Shown in pieces: positions 49,710-58,671 of a stretch of DNA of 64,000 bases. Origin of the DNA: Agrobacterium tumefaciens (GTDB lineage Bacteria > Pseudomonadota > Alphaproteobacteria > Rhizobiales > Rhizobiaceae). The first letter of the stretch is position 1; every line of letters starts with the position of its first letter. The notes beneath the pieces were generated by a model. That model saw nothing but the letters and a program-made list of their open reading frames with translations. It was not told the DNA's origin and did no database searches. The position numbers and the translations under genes are program-made. Where the stretch lies: NCBI RefSeq assembly GCF_005221325.1, contig NZ_CP039888.1:1364001-1428000 (forward strand). Reading direction: 5' to 3'.

Positions 49710-51650
49710 ATGAGTTTGAGAGATTCGGCGCCAAAAACAACGGCTTCCGAAAAGGCTGATCTTGTCTTTTCGCCTGCGGGAATAAGGAGCCTTTCGAAGC
49801 TTTCGGGCACGGTCTACACGCTTGCCAATCTGACGGTCGCATCCATCGTGCTCGTCGTCGCGCTGGAATGGATCGCCCGCGGTTCGCTCCATGATGTCGG
49901 CGCTTTCCTCACCTCCCCGGCCCGCCCGGGCGTGAGCACCATCGCCGCCGTGCTCGCCCTTCTCGTGGCGCTGGATGCGCTGCTTGGCCGGCGTTATCTC
50001 TCGCTGATTGCGGTTGCGCCGCTCTGCGCACTGACCGGGCTGATTTCCGCACAGAAACAGACCTATCTCTCCGATCCGCTTTACCCCTCCGACCTTTTGT
50101 TCGGCCGGCAGATTCTCGAGCTTTTGCCCACCATGCTGAAGGCCCAGCCCTTGACAGCGGCACTGGTGGGCCTCGGCCTCTGCGCCGCCATCGCAGCCCT
50201 TGTGGCACTGTGGCTGCTGGCACGCCGCCATTCGCCGGGCTTGAGCTGGCGCGAGCGCGCCGCCGGTCTGGTGCTGGCACTGCCGCTTCTCGCGGGCCTC
50301 GCCTCGCTGATGAACTATTCGCATTATTCCTGGGTGCGTGATCGCCTCAACATCATTCCCATGATGTGGGACCAGCAGGAAAACTACCGCCATAACGGCT
50401 TCCTGATGGCTTTCGCCTTCAATATTCCGATGGCCAATGTCTCGGCGCCCGAGGGTTACGGCGACAACAGCATCGCCGACCTCACCTCGGAGCCCGCCTC
50501 CTTCGCCGCAAACAAAGGCGATTACCCAGATGTCATCATGCTGATGAGCGAATCGCTGTGGGATCCGACCCGGCTCGACAATGTCGAACTGTCGGCCGAT
50601 CCGATGCCGACCATTCGCGCCAAGCAGTCCGGCAACGTGTTTTCGCCAGAGTTCGGCGGCATGACGGCCAATGTGGAATTCGAGGCGCTGACCGGCTTTT
50701 CCAACGCCTTCCTGCCCTATGGCAGCATTCCCTACCAGCAATATATCCGCCGTCCGGTGCCCTCGCTCGCCAGCTTCTTCCGGGGCGAAGGTTATTCGGC
50801 CATTGCCATGCACCCGTTTCAGGAGTGGTTCTGGAACCGCAAGCAGGTCTATAAAAACTTCGGCTTCGAGGAATTCCGCTCCGAAGAGACGCTGCCGGCC
50901 ATGGAAAAACGCGGCAACTTCGCCTCAGACGACGCGCTGATGGAAGAGATCATGGCGACCGCCGAGACGGCGAAGAACCCGCTCTTCCTTTTTGCCGTCA
51001 CCCTGCAGGGACATGGGCCTTACGAGGCGACCCGTTATGCCGAAAACACCATTGGCGTCACGGGCGGTCTTTCCGCCTCGGCCTCGCAAGCGCTCGCCAC
51101 CTATTCGCAGGGCGTCGTGGAAGCCGATGACGCGCTCTCGAAACTGATGCGCTGGGCAAAGAAGCGTGACCGCGAAACCATCATCGTCCTCTTCGGAGAT
51201 CATCTGCCGCCGCTCGGCCAGGCCTTCGTGGAAAGCGGTTACATGCCCGGCATGGTGGCCAGCCGCCGCGCGCCGCTCGAGGTAATGAAAAAGGAACATG
51301 AGACGCCGCTCGTCGTCTGGTCCTCCAAGAAAGGCGTGCGCAAAAATATCGGCACCATCAGCCCGGCGCTCCTGCCCTATCACGTACTGAAGACCGCAGG
51401 CTTCTCCGATCCTTTCTATACCGGCACGCTGGGTGACGTTCAGCACGAATTTTCCGTCATCGACCGGCACATGCTGGTGGCAACGGACGGCAAGGCCCTG
51501 CCCGACTGGTCGATCGCGCCGAACGCCGTTCCAGACGTGGTGCGCGATTATCGCCTGCTGCAATTCGACATGATGTTCGGCGCGCAATATGGCCGCGAGC
51601 GTTTCTTCCCCGGCTTCAACTGGCTGCATGAGGGCGCACCGGCGGTCTGA
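49710..51650 (+). CDS. LtaS-like sulfatase-fold membrane phosphotransferase
   Basis: 646 residues. Seen: five predicted membrane segments (about 37-56, 74-92, 98-114, 146-170, 184-202), then an extracytoplasmic sulfatase-type domain with metal ligands and nucleophile: Glu281 (MLMSESLWD), Thr319 (GGMTANVEFEALTG, the nucleophile position of LtaS), His435 (LQGHGPYEA) and Asp497-His498 (VLFGDHLPPLG). In Gram-positives LtaS makes lipoteichoic acid; Gram-negative relatives transfer phosphoglycerol or phosphoethanolamine to glycans or lipids. Substrate unknown here. The ATG at 49710 has GGAG too close (one base), so an upstream ATG at 49647 is possible. Confidence 0.85.
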   Translation: MSLRDSAPKTTASEKADLVFSPAGIRSLSKLSGTVYTLANLTVASIVLVVALEWIARGSLHDVGAFLTSPARPGVSTIAAVLALLVALDALLGRRYLSLIAVAPLCALTGLISAQKQTYLSDPLYPSDLLFGRQILELLPTMLKAQPLTAALVGLGLCAAIAALVALWLLARRHSPGLSWRERAAGLVLALPLLAGLASLMNYSHYSWVRDRLNIIPMMWDQQENYRHNGFLMAFAFNIPMANVSAPEGYGDNSIADLTSEPASFAANKGDYPDVIMLMSESLWDPTRLDNVELSADPMPTIRAKQSGNVFSPEFGGMTANVEFEALTGFSNAFLPYGSIPYQQYIRRPVPSLASFFRGEGYSAIAMHPFQEWFWNRKQVYKNFGFEEFRSEETLPAMEKRGNFASDDALMEEIMATAETAKNPLFLFAVTLQGHGPYEATRYAENTIGVTGGLSASASQALATYSQGVVEADDALSKLMRWAKKRDRETIIVLFGDHLPPLGQAFVESGYMPGMVASRRAPLEVMKKEHETPLVVWSSKKGVRKNIGTISPALLPYHVLKTAGFSDPFYTGTLGDVQHEFSVIDRHMLVATDGKALPDWSIAPNAVPDVVRDYRLLQFDMMFGAQYGRERFFPGFNWLHEGAPAV

Positions 51651-51673
51651 TGGTTCTGGCGGGGGCGCCTGAA

Positions 51674-51715
51674 CCGCATGGTGGTGGAAATCGTTTGAAT
51701 TCCGCCACCATGCGG
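51674..51715 (+). terminator. Long hairpin after the LtaS-like gene
   Basis: 14-bp nearly perfect stem (51674-51687 with 51702-51715) followed by GTTTATCT. It begins 24 bases after the stop and separates the gene from the DUF1003 gene. Confidence 0.65.
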
Positions 51716-51765
51716 GTTTATCTCGAGAAAACGCACAGGCACCCCATCAGAACCGGAGACACACC

Positions 51766-52299
51766 GTGTCAGATATCTCCGACTATATCGTTTCGCACTT
51801 CAAGCGCTCCTCCCGTGAAATCGGCGAGGTGGAACGGCGCATCCTGGAACTGTCGCACCAGAAGAAGCTGGTTTCGAGCGACATCAACGCGGAATTTTCC
51901 GCCGGCGCCAGTTTAGGTGACAGGCTGGCGGATAATATCGCCAAGGTCGGCGGTTCCTGGGGGTTCATTCTCAGCTTCTGCTTTTTCCTGATCTTTTGGG
52001 CCATCATCAACACCATCGTGCTGACCACCCGCGCCTTCGACCCCTATCCCTTCATCTTCCTCAACCTGCTTCTCTCCATGTTGGCCGCCATCCAGGCGCC
52101 GATCATCATGATGTCGCAGAACCGCCAGGCCGCCCGCGACCGTTTCGAGGCCACCAAGGATTATGAGGTGAACCTGAAAGCCGAGCTTGAGGTTCTGTCA
52201 CTGCATGAAAAGATCGATGTGAAGGTGCTGGCGGAACTGGCGGCGCTGCGGCAGGACATCGCCGCACTCCACCGCCATGTCACGCGGAAAGACGACTGA
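51766..52299 (+). CDS. DUF1003 membrane protein
   Basis: 177 residues. Seen: two membrane helices (GFILSFCFFLIFWAIINTIV and PFIFLNLLLSMLAAIQAPII) followed by MMSQNRQAARDRFEATKDYEVNLKAELE region, the DUF1003 signature, with charged helical ends on both sides. Function unknown; proteins of the family are small inner membrane proteins. Starts at GTG with GGAG nine bases upstream (CCGGAGACACACC). Confidence 0.88.
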   Translation: MSDISDYIVSHFKRSSREIGEVERRILELSHQKKLVSSDINAEFSAGASLGDRLADNIAKVGGSWGFILSFCFFLIFWAIINTIVLTTRAFDPYPFIFLNLLLSMLAAIQAPIIMMSQNRQAARDRFEATKDYEVNLKAELEVLSLHEKIDVKVLAELAALRQDIAALHRHVTRKDD

Positions 52300-52401
52300 C
52301 GTGAAAAAACTTCTTCCCCGCTTTTCCCCACTCCGCGCCGCACTGTTAGAGTGAACGCAGTCCTGCCGGGTGGACGCCAGACGTGGCGGAAACCGAAGGA
52401 C

Positions 52402-52600
52402 GGTCCTGGTGGTGGAACGCTGGCAACGTTCGTGGAAAGGACCATTTCGCAAGGCCGCCGTGCACGGCGCTTGCGGAATACGGCATGGTGAAAGACCCGG
52501 CTGCGCAACGCATCCGATCCACACCAACCTCACATGAAGCGCAGCCGGGGATCGCCCGGTGCTCTCCATCCATATCCCGCACGGCAGCGCTGTGCGGGAT
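52402..52600. ncRNA. Candidate structured RNA (four consecutive stems)
   Basis: Four perfect stems follow one another: GGTCC/GGACC (52402-52406 with 52439-52443, enclosing GAACG/CGTTC), CGCAAG/CTTGCG (52448-52453 with 52470-52475, enclosing GCCGTGCACGGC), an 11-bp stem (52496-52506 with 52539-52549) and a 9-bp stem ATCCCGCAC/GTGCGGGAT (52574-52600). It lies in a 751-base gap without a credible protein gene. Strand and family are unknown; 4.5S, 6S, RNase P and tmRNA signatures were not seen. It could also be a further intergenic repeat family. Confidence 0.4.
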
Positions 52601-52634
52601 GAAGCTGTTGGGTGTTTAGGGGTTTTCAGGAAGT

Positions 52635-52824
52635 GAAGGTGCGTGTGGCTTACCCCCCTCTGCCCTGCCGGGCATCTCCCCCACAGGTGGGGAGATCGAT
52701 ACGCCGCAAGGTCTCGCCCATCTCAAAGCTTGAGAATGAAGTGACGATAGCGCCGCTTGCCGATCTCCCTCCTTGTGGGGGAGATGCCCGGCAGGGCAGA
52801 GGGGGGTAAGCCCCGCGCACCTTC
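52635..52824. repeat. 190-bp near-perfect inverted repeat, family D
   Basis: Outer arms GAAGGTGCG and CGCACCTTC flank long inner arms beginning GGCTTACCCCCCTCTGCCCT (52647) and ending AGGGCAGAGGGGGGTAAGCC (52812), with a central unpaired segment of about 80 bases. The structure is that of a large palindromic intergenic element. Single copy in this window, upstream of sthA. Confidence 0.8.
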
Positions 52825-53050
52825 GCTCCCATGTGAATCGAACAACCCCGCCGAACATCCACCCCCAGTTACGAATCCGTCAGATTCTTACGCTACAGAT
52901 TGACGCAGGCGTTTGTTGCATTGCACTCTAGCGGGCAAGGCTGAAGGGGAATCACTCCCCGTCGTCAAAATGGCATCACGACCATTTCGCAGCGACGCCA
53001 TGCCGGATGCGACATCCGGTATCGAAATGCATTCTGTTCCGGGGTTTTTC

Positions 53051-54454
53051 ATGCACCAGTTCGATCTGATTGTTGTCGGCAGCGGTCCGGCGGGAAGACG
53101 GGCCGCCATTCAGGCTGCCAAGCTCGAAAAGAGGGTTCTGGTCATCGAGAAAGGCAGCCGCGTCGGCGGCGTTTCCGTGCACACCGGCACCATCCCATCC
53201 AAGACCCTGCGCGAAACCGCGCTCAACCTCACCGGCTGGCGCGAGCGTGGTTTTTACGGCCGCGCCTATCGCGTCAAGCAGGAGATCGACGCGGACGATT
53301 TGCGCCGCCGTCTGCTCATCACGCTGGATCATGAAGTGGAAGTGCTGGAGCACCAGTTCGCCCGCAACCGCGTGCAGCACATTCGCGGCACGGCAAGCTT
53401 CGTTGACGCCAACACCATGAAGGTGGTGAAAAGCGACGGTGAAATCATGACCGTCACCGCCACCTCCATCCTGCTGACCATCGGCACCCGGCCCTACCGG
53501 CCGCCGCATATTCCCTTCGATGGCCAGGCGGTGCTCGATTCGGACGAGATTCTCGAAATCAAGGAACTGCCGCGCTCCATGGTCGTCGTTGGCGCCGGCG
53601 TCATCGGCATCGAATATGCGACGATCTTCAGCGCGCTGGACACGCAGGTAACGGTGGTGGAACCGCGCGAGACCATGCTCGAATTCATCGACAAGGAAAT
53701 CGTCGAGGATTTCACCTATCAGCTGCGCGACCGCAACATGAAGCTGATCTTCGGCCAGAAGGCGGAAAAGGTGGAGCGCGACGAGAGCGGCAAATGCCTC
53801 GTTTCGCTCAGCAATGGCCGGGTCCTGAAAGCCGAAACCGTACTCTTCGCCGCCGGCCGAGTCGGCGCCACCGATACGCTCAACCTTTCCGCCTGTGGGC
53901 TGGAGGCCGATAGCCGTGGCCGCCTGAAGGTCGATCCCGAGACTTTCCAGACCTCGGTGCCGAACATCTATGCCGCCGGCGATATCATCGGTTTCCCGAG
54001 CCTTGCCTCCACGTCAATGGAACAGGGCCGCATCGCCGCCCGCCATGCCGTTGGCGCACCGGCCGGCGAACCGCCGCAATTTTTCCCCTACGGCATCTAT
54101 GCCGTGCCGGAAATTTCCACCTGCGGCCTGACGGAAGAGGAAGTCATCGAGCGCGGCATTCCCTATGAATGCGGCATCGCCCATTTCCGCGAAACCTCGC
54201 GCGGCCACATCATGGGCCTCGACAGCGGCTTGCTGAAGATGATCTTCTCGCTGAAAACCCGCCGCCTGCTCGGCGTCCACATCGTCGGCGAAGGCGCCAC
54301 CGAACTGGTGCATATCGGTCAGGCGGTGTTGAACCTCAAGGGCACGGTAGAATATTTCGTGGAGAATACGTTCAACTATCCCACACTTGCGGAAGCTTAC
54401 AAGATCGCCGGACTTGATGCGTGGAACCGCATGGGTGAGATCAAGAAGGATTGA
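53051..54454 (+). CDS. sthA: Soluble pyridine nucleotide transhydrogenase
   Basis: 467-residue flavoprotein that equilibrates NADPH and NAD+. Seen: FAD motif IVVGSGPAGRRAAIQAAKL (8-26), the segment GGVSVHTGTIPSKTLRET where disulfide reductases have GGTCLNVGCIPSK: Ser42 and Thr47 replace both redox cysteines, the hallmark of SthA. NAD(P)-binding VVGAGVIGIEYATIFSALD and the FAD-binding AAGDIIGFPSLAST follow. No C-terminal HPT motif. GGGG lies six bases before the ATG at 53051; the frame is open to 52913. Useful as a check against misannotation as dihydrolipoyl dehydrogenase. Confidence 0.95.
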   Translation: MHQFDLIVVGSGPAGRRAAIQAAKLEKRVLVIEKGSRVGGVSVHTGTIPSKTLRETALNLTGWRERGFYGRAYRVKQEIDADDLRRRLLITLDHEVEVLEHQFARNRVQHIRGTASFVDANTMKVVKSDGEIMTVTATSILLTIGTRPYRPPHIPFDGQAVLDSDEILEIKELPRSMVVVGAGVIGIEYATIFSALDTQVTVVEPRETMLEFIDKEIVEDFTYQLRDRNMKLIFGQKAEKVERDESGKCLVSLSNGRVLKAETVLFAAGRVGATDTLNLSACGLEADSRGRLKVDPETFQTSVPNIYAAGDIIGFPSLASTSMEQGRIAARHAVGAPAGEPPQFFPYGIYAVPEISTCGLTEEEVIERGIPYECGIAHFRETSRGHIMGLDSGLLKMIFSLKTRRLLGVHIVGEGATELVHIGQAVLNLKGTVEYFVENTFNYPTLAEAYKIAGLDAWNRMGEIKKD

Positions 54455-54505
54455 GGCTTTGTTGCGGGTAGAGAGACATCTGCGGTGTGCGGACACCTCT
54501 CCTGC

Positions 54506-54591
54506 CGTCATGCTCGGGCCTGTCCCGAGCATCTGCAACGTTTCGCTGTATGCGACGTGATTAGATTCTTGGGACAAGCCCAAGAATGACG
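54506..54591. repeat. 86-bp palindromic intergenic repeat, family B copy 2
   Basis: Starts CGTCATGCTCGGGCCTGTCC and ends AAGCCCAAGAATGACG. Inverted relative to copy 1 (15722-15807) and the same length. Lies between convergent sthA and the gene at 54654-55301. Confidence 0.85.
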
Positions 54592-54653
54592 CCGCGTATG
54601 GAACGAGGATGCCCATCACCTCGCATTCCGTCGACGATAGGTGACGCCTACCC

Positions 54654-55301
54654 TCACCACCTGATATTATACCGCGCACTCACGCCAGGCCGAAAATGAT
54701 CCGCATAACCCTGATCAAGCGTGCCCCGCACCGTCAGGTGATCGCCCAGTTTTTGCTCCACTGCCACACCGCTGCTGAACTCGTTGAAGCTGTTGCGGCT
54801 CGCCCCCGTCAGCACGAAGGCGGTGCCGGTTTCGGAGCGCGACAGGCGCAGTGACTGCGACACATCAAGCCCGTTCCACTGCTGCGCCGTGCCGTCATAA
54901 CGCACGGTGAAATTACGGTTCGCCTCGATATCCAGTTCCGGCGTGACGATACGCTTCTGCTGCGAGGTCATGGAAACGCTGCTCGACCCCGTCAGCGCGT
55001 TGAACATGACGCCGACGTCCCGCGCGAGCGAAACACCGGGCAGCTGCTCGGCCAGCAGCGTGACATTGCCCCACACCCGCACCGGCGTATCGACCACCTG
55101 CCCCGCCTTCGAAGCATTCATGCCCATTTCCAGCCCGGCGCGGATTGGCGTATCGACTGGCAGCTTCGCGCCGATGCGCGCTGTATAGGAGCGGTCGGAG
55201 TTCTTGACCGGTTTCCAGATCAACCCGGCCTCATCAGCATGGGCTGCACCCGCAGCGGTGAAGAGCGATAATAAAAGGGCAAAACCCGTTCGGAGCGACA
55301 T
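54654..55301 (-). CDS. Predicted outer membrane beta-structured protein
   Basis: 215 residues. Seen: signal peptide MSLRTGFALLLSLFTAAGAAHA, then alternating polar-hydrophobic strands (YTARIGAKLPVD, IRAGLEMGMNA, FTVRYDGTAQQW, SLRLSRSETGTAFVLTG, GVAVEQKLGDHLTVRG) and a C-terminal strand GVSARYNIRW ending in Trp, as in outer membrane barrels that carry a terminal aromatic residue. Strong AGGGGA before the ATG at 55301; the longer frame to 55442 is rejected. No specific function. Confidence 0.7.
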   Translation of the reverse strand: MSLRTGFALLLSLFTAAGAAHADEAGLIWKPVKNSDRSYTARIGAKLPVDTPIRAGLEMGMNASKAGQVVDTPVRVWGNVTLLAEQLPGVSLARDVGVMFNALTGSSSVSMTSQQKRIVTPELDIEANRNFTVRYDGTAQQWNGLDVSQSLRLSRSETGTAFVLTGASRNSFNEFSSGVAVEQKLGDHLTVRGTLDQGYADHFRPGVSARYNIRW

Positions 55302-55741
55302 AATTGTCCCCTGGCAAATTAAGGGCGCGCCGGGAGAACCCGGCAGGCACGGTAAAAGCTTAAGGCCAATGGTTTGGCAGCGATGAGGCCACATCAAAGC
55401 GGCGCACGATGCCCGAACGGCCGCGTTCCGCGACCAGGGCAAATCATGCTGCGCAGGGTGCCAGATGAACGGGAGATGAACAAGAGCAGATGCAGCAAAA
55501 AATCATGCTGCACTGCATTGTGATCGGGAAGCTCCAGGTGGCCGGGGACCCCGGCCGCTTGACGAATCGGCGGTTTCCAACCGATATTTGTCACCGCGTA
55601 GCCTGCGCTTAACCTCCACGACCTTCCCCAGCAGGGTCTTCAACGGAGGCAAAGGGACTATAGTCTCGGGCAACTGTCTTGGGTCCGATCGTTTCGGGCG
55701 AGTTGCTGGGGAACTGCGTCCGAGACCTGAAAGGCCTGACA
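55302..55741. other. Intergenic region upstream of the nitrilase-fold gene
   Basis: 440 bases between divergent genes. TTGACG (55560-55565) followed 17 bases later by CGATAT could be a promoter for the downstream gene. A hairpin GGCCGGGGACCCCGGCC lies around 55541-55557. No protein gene recognised. Confidence 0.4.
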
Positions 55742-56731
55742 ATGACGCAAAATGGCAATCTAAAACGCCGCGTAAGAGCTCGCGCCGCCAAAACCGGCGA
55801 ATCTTATACAGCTGCTCTCCAGCATATTCGTGGAATACCGGACGCTCCTTTGAGCAACTCAATACGGATAGCGGTCGCGCAGACATCCTTGTTCAACGAT
55901 CCTCGTGACGTCTCTGCCCTAAAGACCTGCGGACAGGAAATGCGCCGTCTTATGGGCGAGGCTCATAAAGCTGGCGCTCGCATCATACATTTCCCCGAAG
56001 GCTCAACATGCTGGCCTCATAAACGGATCATGTCAGAGAATGGCCCGCGGGAAATCGGCCCTTCCGACTGGACACGCTTTGAATGGGAAACTCTGCGCGA
56101 AGAGCTGGAGGCGACGAGAAAACTGGCGCTCAAGCTGAAACTTTGGACGATTCTCGGGTCCGTCCATCAGCTTACGCCACCTCATAGGCCGTATAACAGC
56201 CTGTATGTCGTCTCCGATCGCGGGAAGCTTGTAACGCGTTACGACGAGCGCCTGCTGTCGAACACCAAAATCTCGTTCATGTATTCGCCGGGAAGTGTAC
56301 CGGTGACGTTTGAAATTGATGGCGTCCGTTTCGGTTGCGCGCTTGGTATGGAAGCGCACTACCCGGAAATATTCATGGAATACGAGAAACTGAACGTCGA
56401 TTGCGTGCTGTTTTCCACCGCAGGCGATGGCCCGTCCAATGCCCCCGCATTTGCCGCCGAGATATTGGGGCATGCCGTGAGCAACACCTATTGGGCCAGC
56501 TATTCCACCCTGGCGGCTCAGAGCACAGCTGCTCCCTCGGGAATAGCCGCACCGGATGGCCGATGGGCAGCGCAATGCCCGATGAATGGTTTACCAGCTA
56601 TCGCCATAGCAGACATTACCATCGATCGTGAAAACCCCGCGCGACCATGGCGGCGAAAAGCCCGTGGCGATCTTTATGCGCCTCATCAGGTGAATAATGA
56701 TCCCAGAAGCGATAGCCGGGAGCGATTTTAA
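55742..56731 (+). CDS. Nitrilase-fold protein with altered catalytic triad and basic N-terminal motif
   Basis: 329 residues. Seen: residues 1-30 form a basic helical motif (NLKRRVRARAAKTGESYTAA), then a nitrilase-superfamily fold with catalytic-type Glu86 (IIHFPEGST). At the Lys position the motif YDKRH is YDERL (Glu169), and at the nucleophile position GxxICYDxRFPE is replaced by FGCALGMEAHYPE, so Gly202 stands where Cys is expected; the nearest Cys is 199. Two of three catalytic residues therefore seem lost. It may be a binding protein or use a different mechanism. Start at 55742 (ATG) rather than 55679. The frame is intact. Confidence 0.75.
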   Translation: MTQNGNLKRRVRARAAKTGESYTAALQHIRGIPDAPLSNSIRIAVAQTSLFNDPRDVSALKTCGQEMRRLMGEAHKAGARIIHFPEGSTCWPHKRIMSENGPREIGPSDWTRFEWETLREELEATRKLALKLKLWTILGSVHQLTPPHRPYNSLYVVSDRGKLVTRYDERLLSNTKISFMYSPGSVPVTFEIDGVRFGCALGMEAHYPEIFMEYEKLNVDCVLFSTAGDGPSNAPAFAAEILGHAVSNTYWASYSTLAAQSTAAPSGIAAPDGRWAAQCPMNGLPAIAIADITIDRENPARPWRRKARGDLYAPHQVNNDPRSDSRERF

Positions 56732-56812
56732 CAGTCGAGATCGGCCAGCGGCGCTGTTTGGCTCCGCTGGCCACCACGCAAAGCGGAACAGACGGCATCG
56801 CCCAGACGAAAC

Positions 56813-56839
56813 AAAAAGGCCGCAGCTTTCGCCACGGCC
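56813..56839 (-). terminator. Rho-independent terminator of tig
   Basis: 9-bp stem with two G-U pairs (56818-56826 with 56831-56839) and a GAAA tetraloop on the minus strand, followed by TTTTTG. Confidence 0.87.
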
Positions 56840-56870
56840 CTTCCATTCAATCAGCTTGCACTGAAGAAGA

Positions 56871-58349
56871 TTATTCGGCGTCGGCCTCAGTGGCCTTCTT
56901 CTTGGCCGGAGCCTTCTTCTTCGGAGCGGCTTCTTCGCCTTCAGCGGCGTCGTCAGCCTTGGCAGCAGCCTTTTTCTTGGCAGGTGCCTTCTTCTTGGTT
57001 TCGGTTGCTTCTTCGCCGTCGTCAGCCAGAAGCTCTTCCTTGGAAACGGTTTTGTCCGTTACCGAGATTTCGGTGAGCAGCTTGTCGATGACCTTCTCTT
57101 CAAAGATCGGGGCGCGCAGCGAAGCGGAAGCGCCTGGCGTGTTGCGGAAGAAATCGAGGATTTCCTTCTGCTGGCCCGGGAACTGCTGCAGCTGCTGGAA
57201 CAGCGCACGCTGCATTTCTTCTTCGGTCACTTCAACACCGGCCTTTTCGCCGATTTCGGAGAGAACGAGGCCGAGACGGACGCGGCGTTCAGCCAGCTTG
57301 CGATATTCTTCGCGGGCTTCTTCTTCGGTCGTGTCTTCGTCAGCGAAGGTCTTGCCCGACTGTGCGAGATCGGTGTTGATCTGGCGCCAGATGTTGTCGA
57401 ACTCGGCGTCAACCAGGCCAGCCGGCGTGTCGAACTTGTACATCTCGTCCAGCTGGTCGAGAATCTGACGCTTGACCTTCTGGCGGGTGACGTTGCCGAA
57501 CTGGCTTTCGATCTGGCCCTTGACGATTTCCTTCAGCTTTTCAGCCGATTCAAGACCGAGCTTTTCAGCCAGTTCATCGTTGATTTCGACAGCAGCGGCG
57601 GCAGCAACTTCCTTGACGGTGACGTCGAAGGTGGCGTCCTTGCCGGCAAGGTTCGCAGCCGGGTAGTCGGCCGGGAAGGTCACGGTGATGGTCTTTTCGT
57701 CGCCGGCCTTGACGCCAACGAGCTGGTCTTCGAAGCCGGGGATGAAGCGGCCCGAACCGAGAACCAGTTCGGCATCGTCAGCAGCACCGCCGTCGAAGGC
57801 AACGCCGTCAACCTTGCCGAGATAGTTCATGGTGACGCGGTCGCCATCAGCGGCCTTGCCCTTCTTGGTCTCGTAGGTACGGGCGCTTTCAGCGATCTTG
57901 AGGATCTGCTCGTTGATTTCGTCTTCGGAGACTTCAACAACTTCGCGGGTAACCTTGATACCGTCATTGGCCTTCAGTTCGATGGCCGGAATGATTTCGT
58001 AGGCAACGGTGAATTCGAAATCGGATTCGGCCGACAGGATCTTTTCGGCTTCCTGCTCGTCTTCGGTCATGGAGATGGCCGGCTGGGTAGCAGACTTTTC
58101 GCCACGGCTGGAAAGGATTTCGGTCGGCTTTTCACGAACCAGCTCGTTGACGAGGTCAGCCATGATGGACTTGCCGTACATCTTCTTCAGATGGCCCATC
58201 GGCACCTTGCCGGGACGGAAACCGTTGATGCGAACCTTGTCCTTGGCGTCAACCAGGCGCTCATCCAGACGGGCCTTCATGTCGGCAGCCGGGATAACGA
58301 TTTTGAGTTCGCGCTTCAGCCCTTCAGCGAGCGTTTCGATAACCTGCAT
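56871..58349 (-). CDS. tig: Trigger factor (ribosome-associated chaperone and peptidyl-prolyl isomerase)
   Basis: 492 residues. Seen: N-terminal ribosome-binding domain with [20 protein letters not shown] (about residues 41-60; the GFRPGKVP signature), a FKBP-type isomerase domain (about 150-245, [32 protein letters not shown]) and a C-terminal chaperone domain. The C-terminal 45 residues are a Lys/Ala-rich tail with two KKKAPAKKK repeats, longer than in E. coli and typical of rhizobia. AGGA precedes the ATG at 58349. A terminator follows. Confidence 0.96.
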   Translation of the reverse strand: MQVIETLAEGLKRELKIVIPAADMKARLDERLVDAKDKVRINGFRPGKVPMGHLKKMYGKSIMADLVNELVREKPTEILSSRGEKSATQPAISMTEDEQEAEKILSAESDFEFTVAYEIIPAIELKANDGIKVTREVVEVSEDEINEQILKIAESARTYETKKGKAADGDRVTMNYLGKVDGVAFDGGAADDAELVLGSGRFIPGFEDQLVGVKAGDEKTITVTFPADYPAANLAGKDATFDVTVKEVAAAAAVEINDELAEKLGLESAEKLKEIVKGQIESQFGNVTRQKVKRQILDQLDEMYKFDTPAGLVDAEFDNIWRQINTDLAQSGKTFADEDTTEEEAREEYRKLAERRVRLGLVLSEIGEKAGVEVTEEEMQRALFQQLQQFPGQQKEILDFFRNTPGASASLRAPIFEEKVIDKLLTEISVTDKTVSKEELLADDGEEATETKKKAPAKKKAAAKADDAAEGEEAAPKKKAPAKKKATEADAE

Positions 58350-58588
58350 TTTCCTAACCTTCACATCATGGCGGCGGTGCTCAGACAGCCGTTGGTTTAC
58401 TTTCGAGCACTGCGCCGGAAACGTTGTTCCCCGGCCGTGGCTTCCCTTATTTCTTTACACAAGCGCCTGCCGGACACCATTTCGCCTGCACCGGAGAAAA
58501 AGACCAAGGGGAGAAATGAACCCCGAAGCTCCCTGCATCTTATAAAGATGCACTCTGGCGCAAGCGTGGCACAGCCATGCTTTGCTTG

Positions 58589-58671
58589 TGGTGCGGGTAG
58601 AGAGACTCGAACTCCCACGCCGAAGCGTTGGTACCTAAAACCAATGCGTCTACCAATTCCGCCATACCCGC
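58589..58671 (-). tRNA. tRNA-Leu (anticodon TAG)
   Basis: 83 bases with encoded CCA on the minus strand. Acceptor GCGGGTA pairs with TACCCGC; anticodon stem TTGGT/ACCAA with loop TTTAGGT gives anticodon TAG; a variable arm of the long type (CGCTTCGGCG) as in leucine tRNAs; T-arm GGAGTTCGAGTCTC. Confidence 0.95.

Noticed and set aside
52402..52600. Considered 4.5S, 6S, RNase P or two-piece tmRNA
   Set aside because: None of the diagnostic segments (for example GGTCAGGTCCGGAAGGAAGC, GAGGAAAGTCC, tag-coding sequence) is present.
53051..54454. Considered dihydrolipoyl dehydrogenase or mercuric reductase
   Set aside because: Both redox cysteines are replaced by Ser42 and Thr47 and the C-terminal His-containing motif is absent, which fits SthA.
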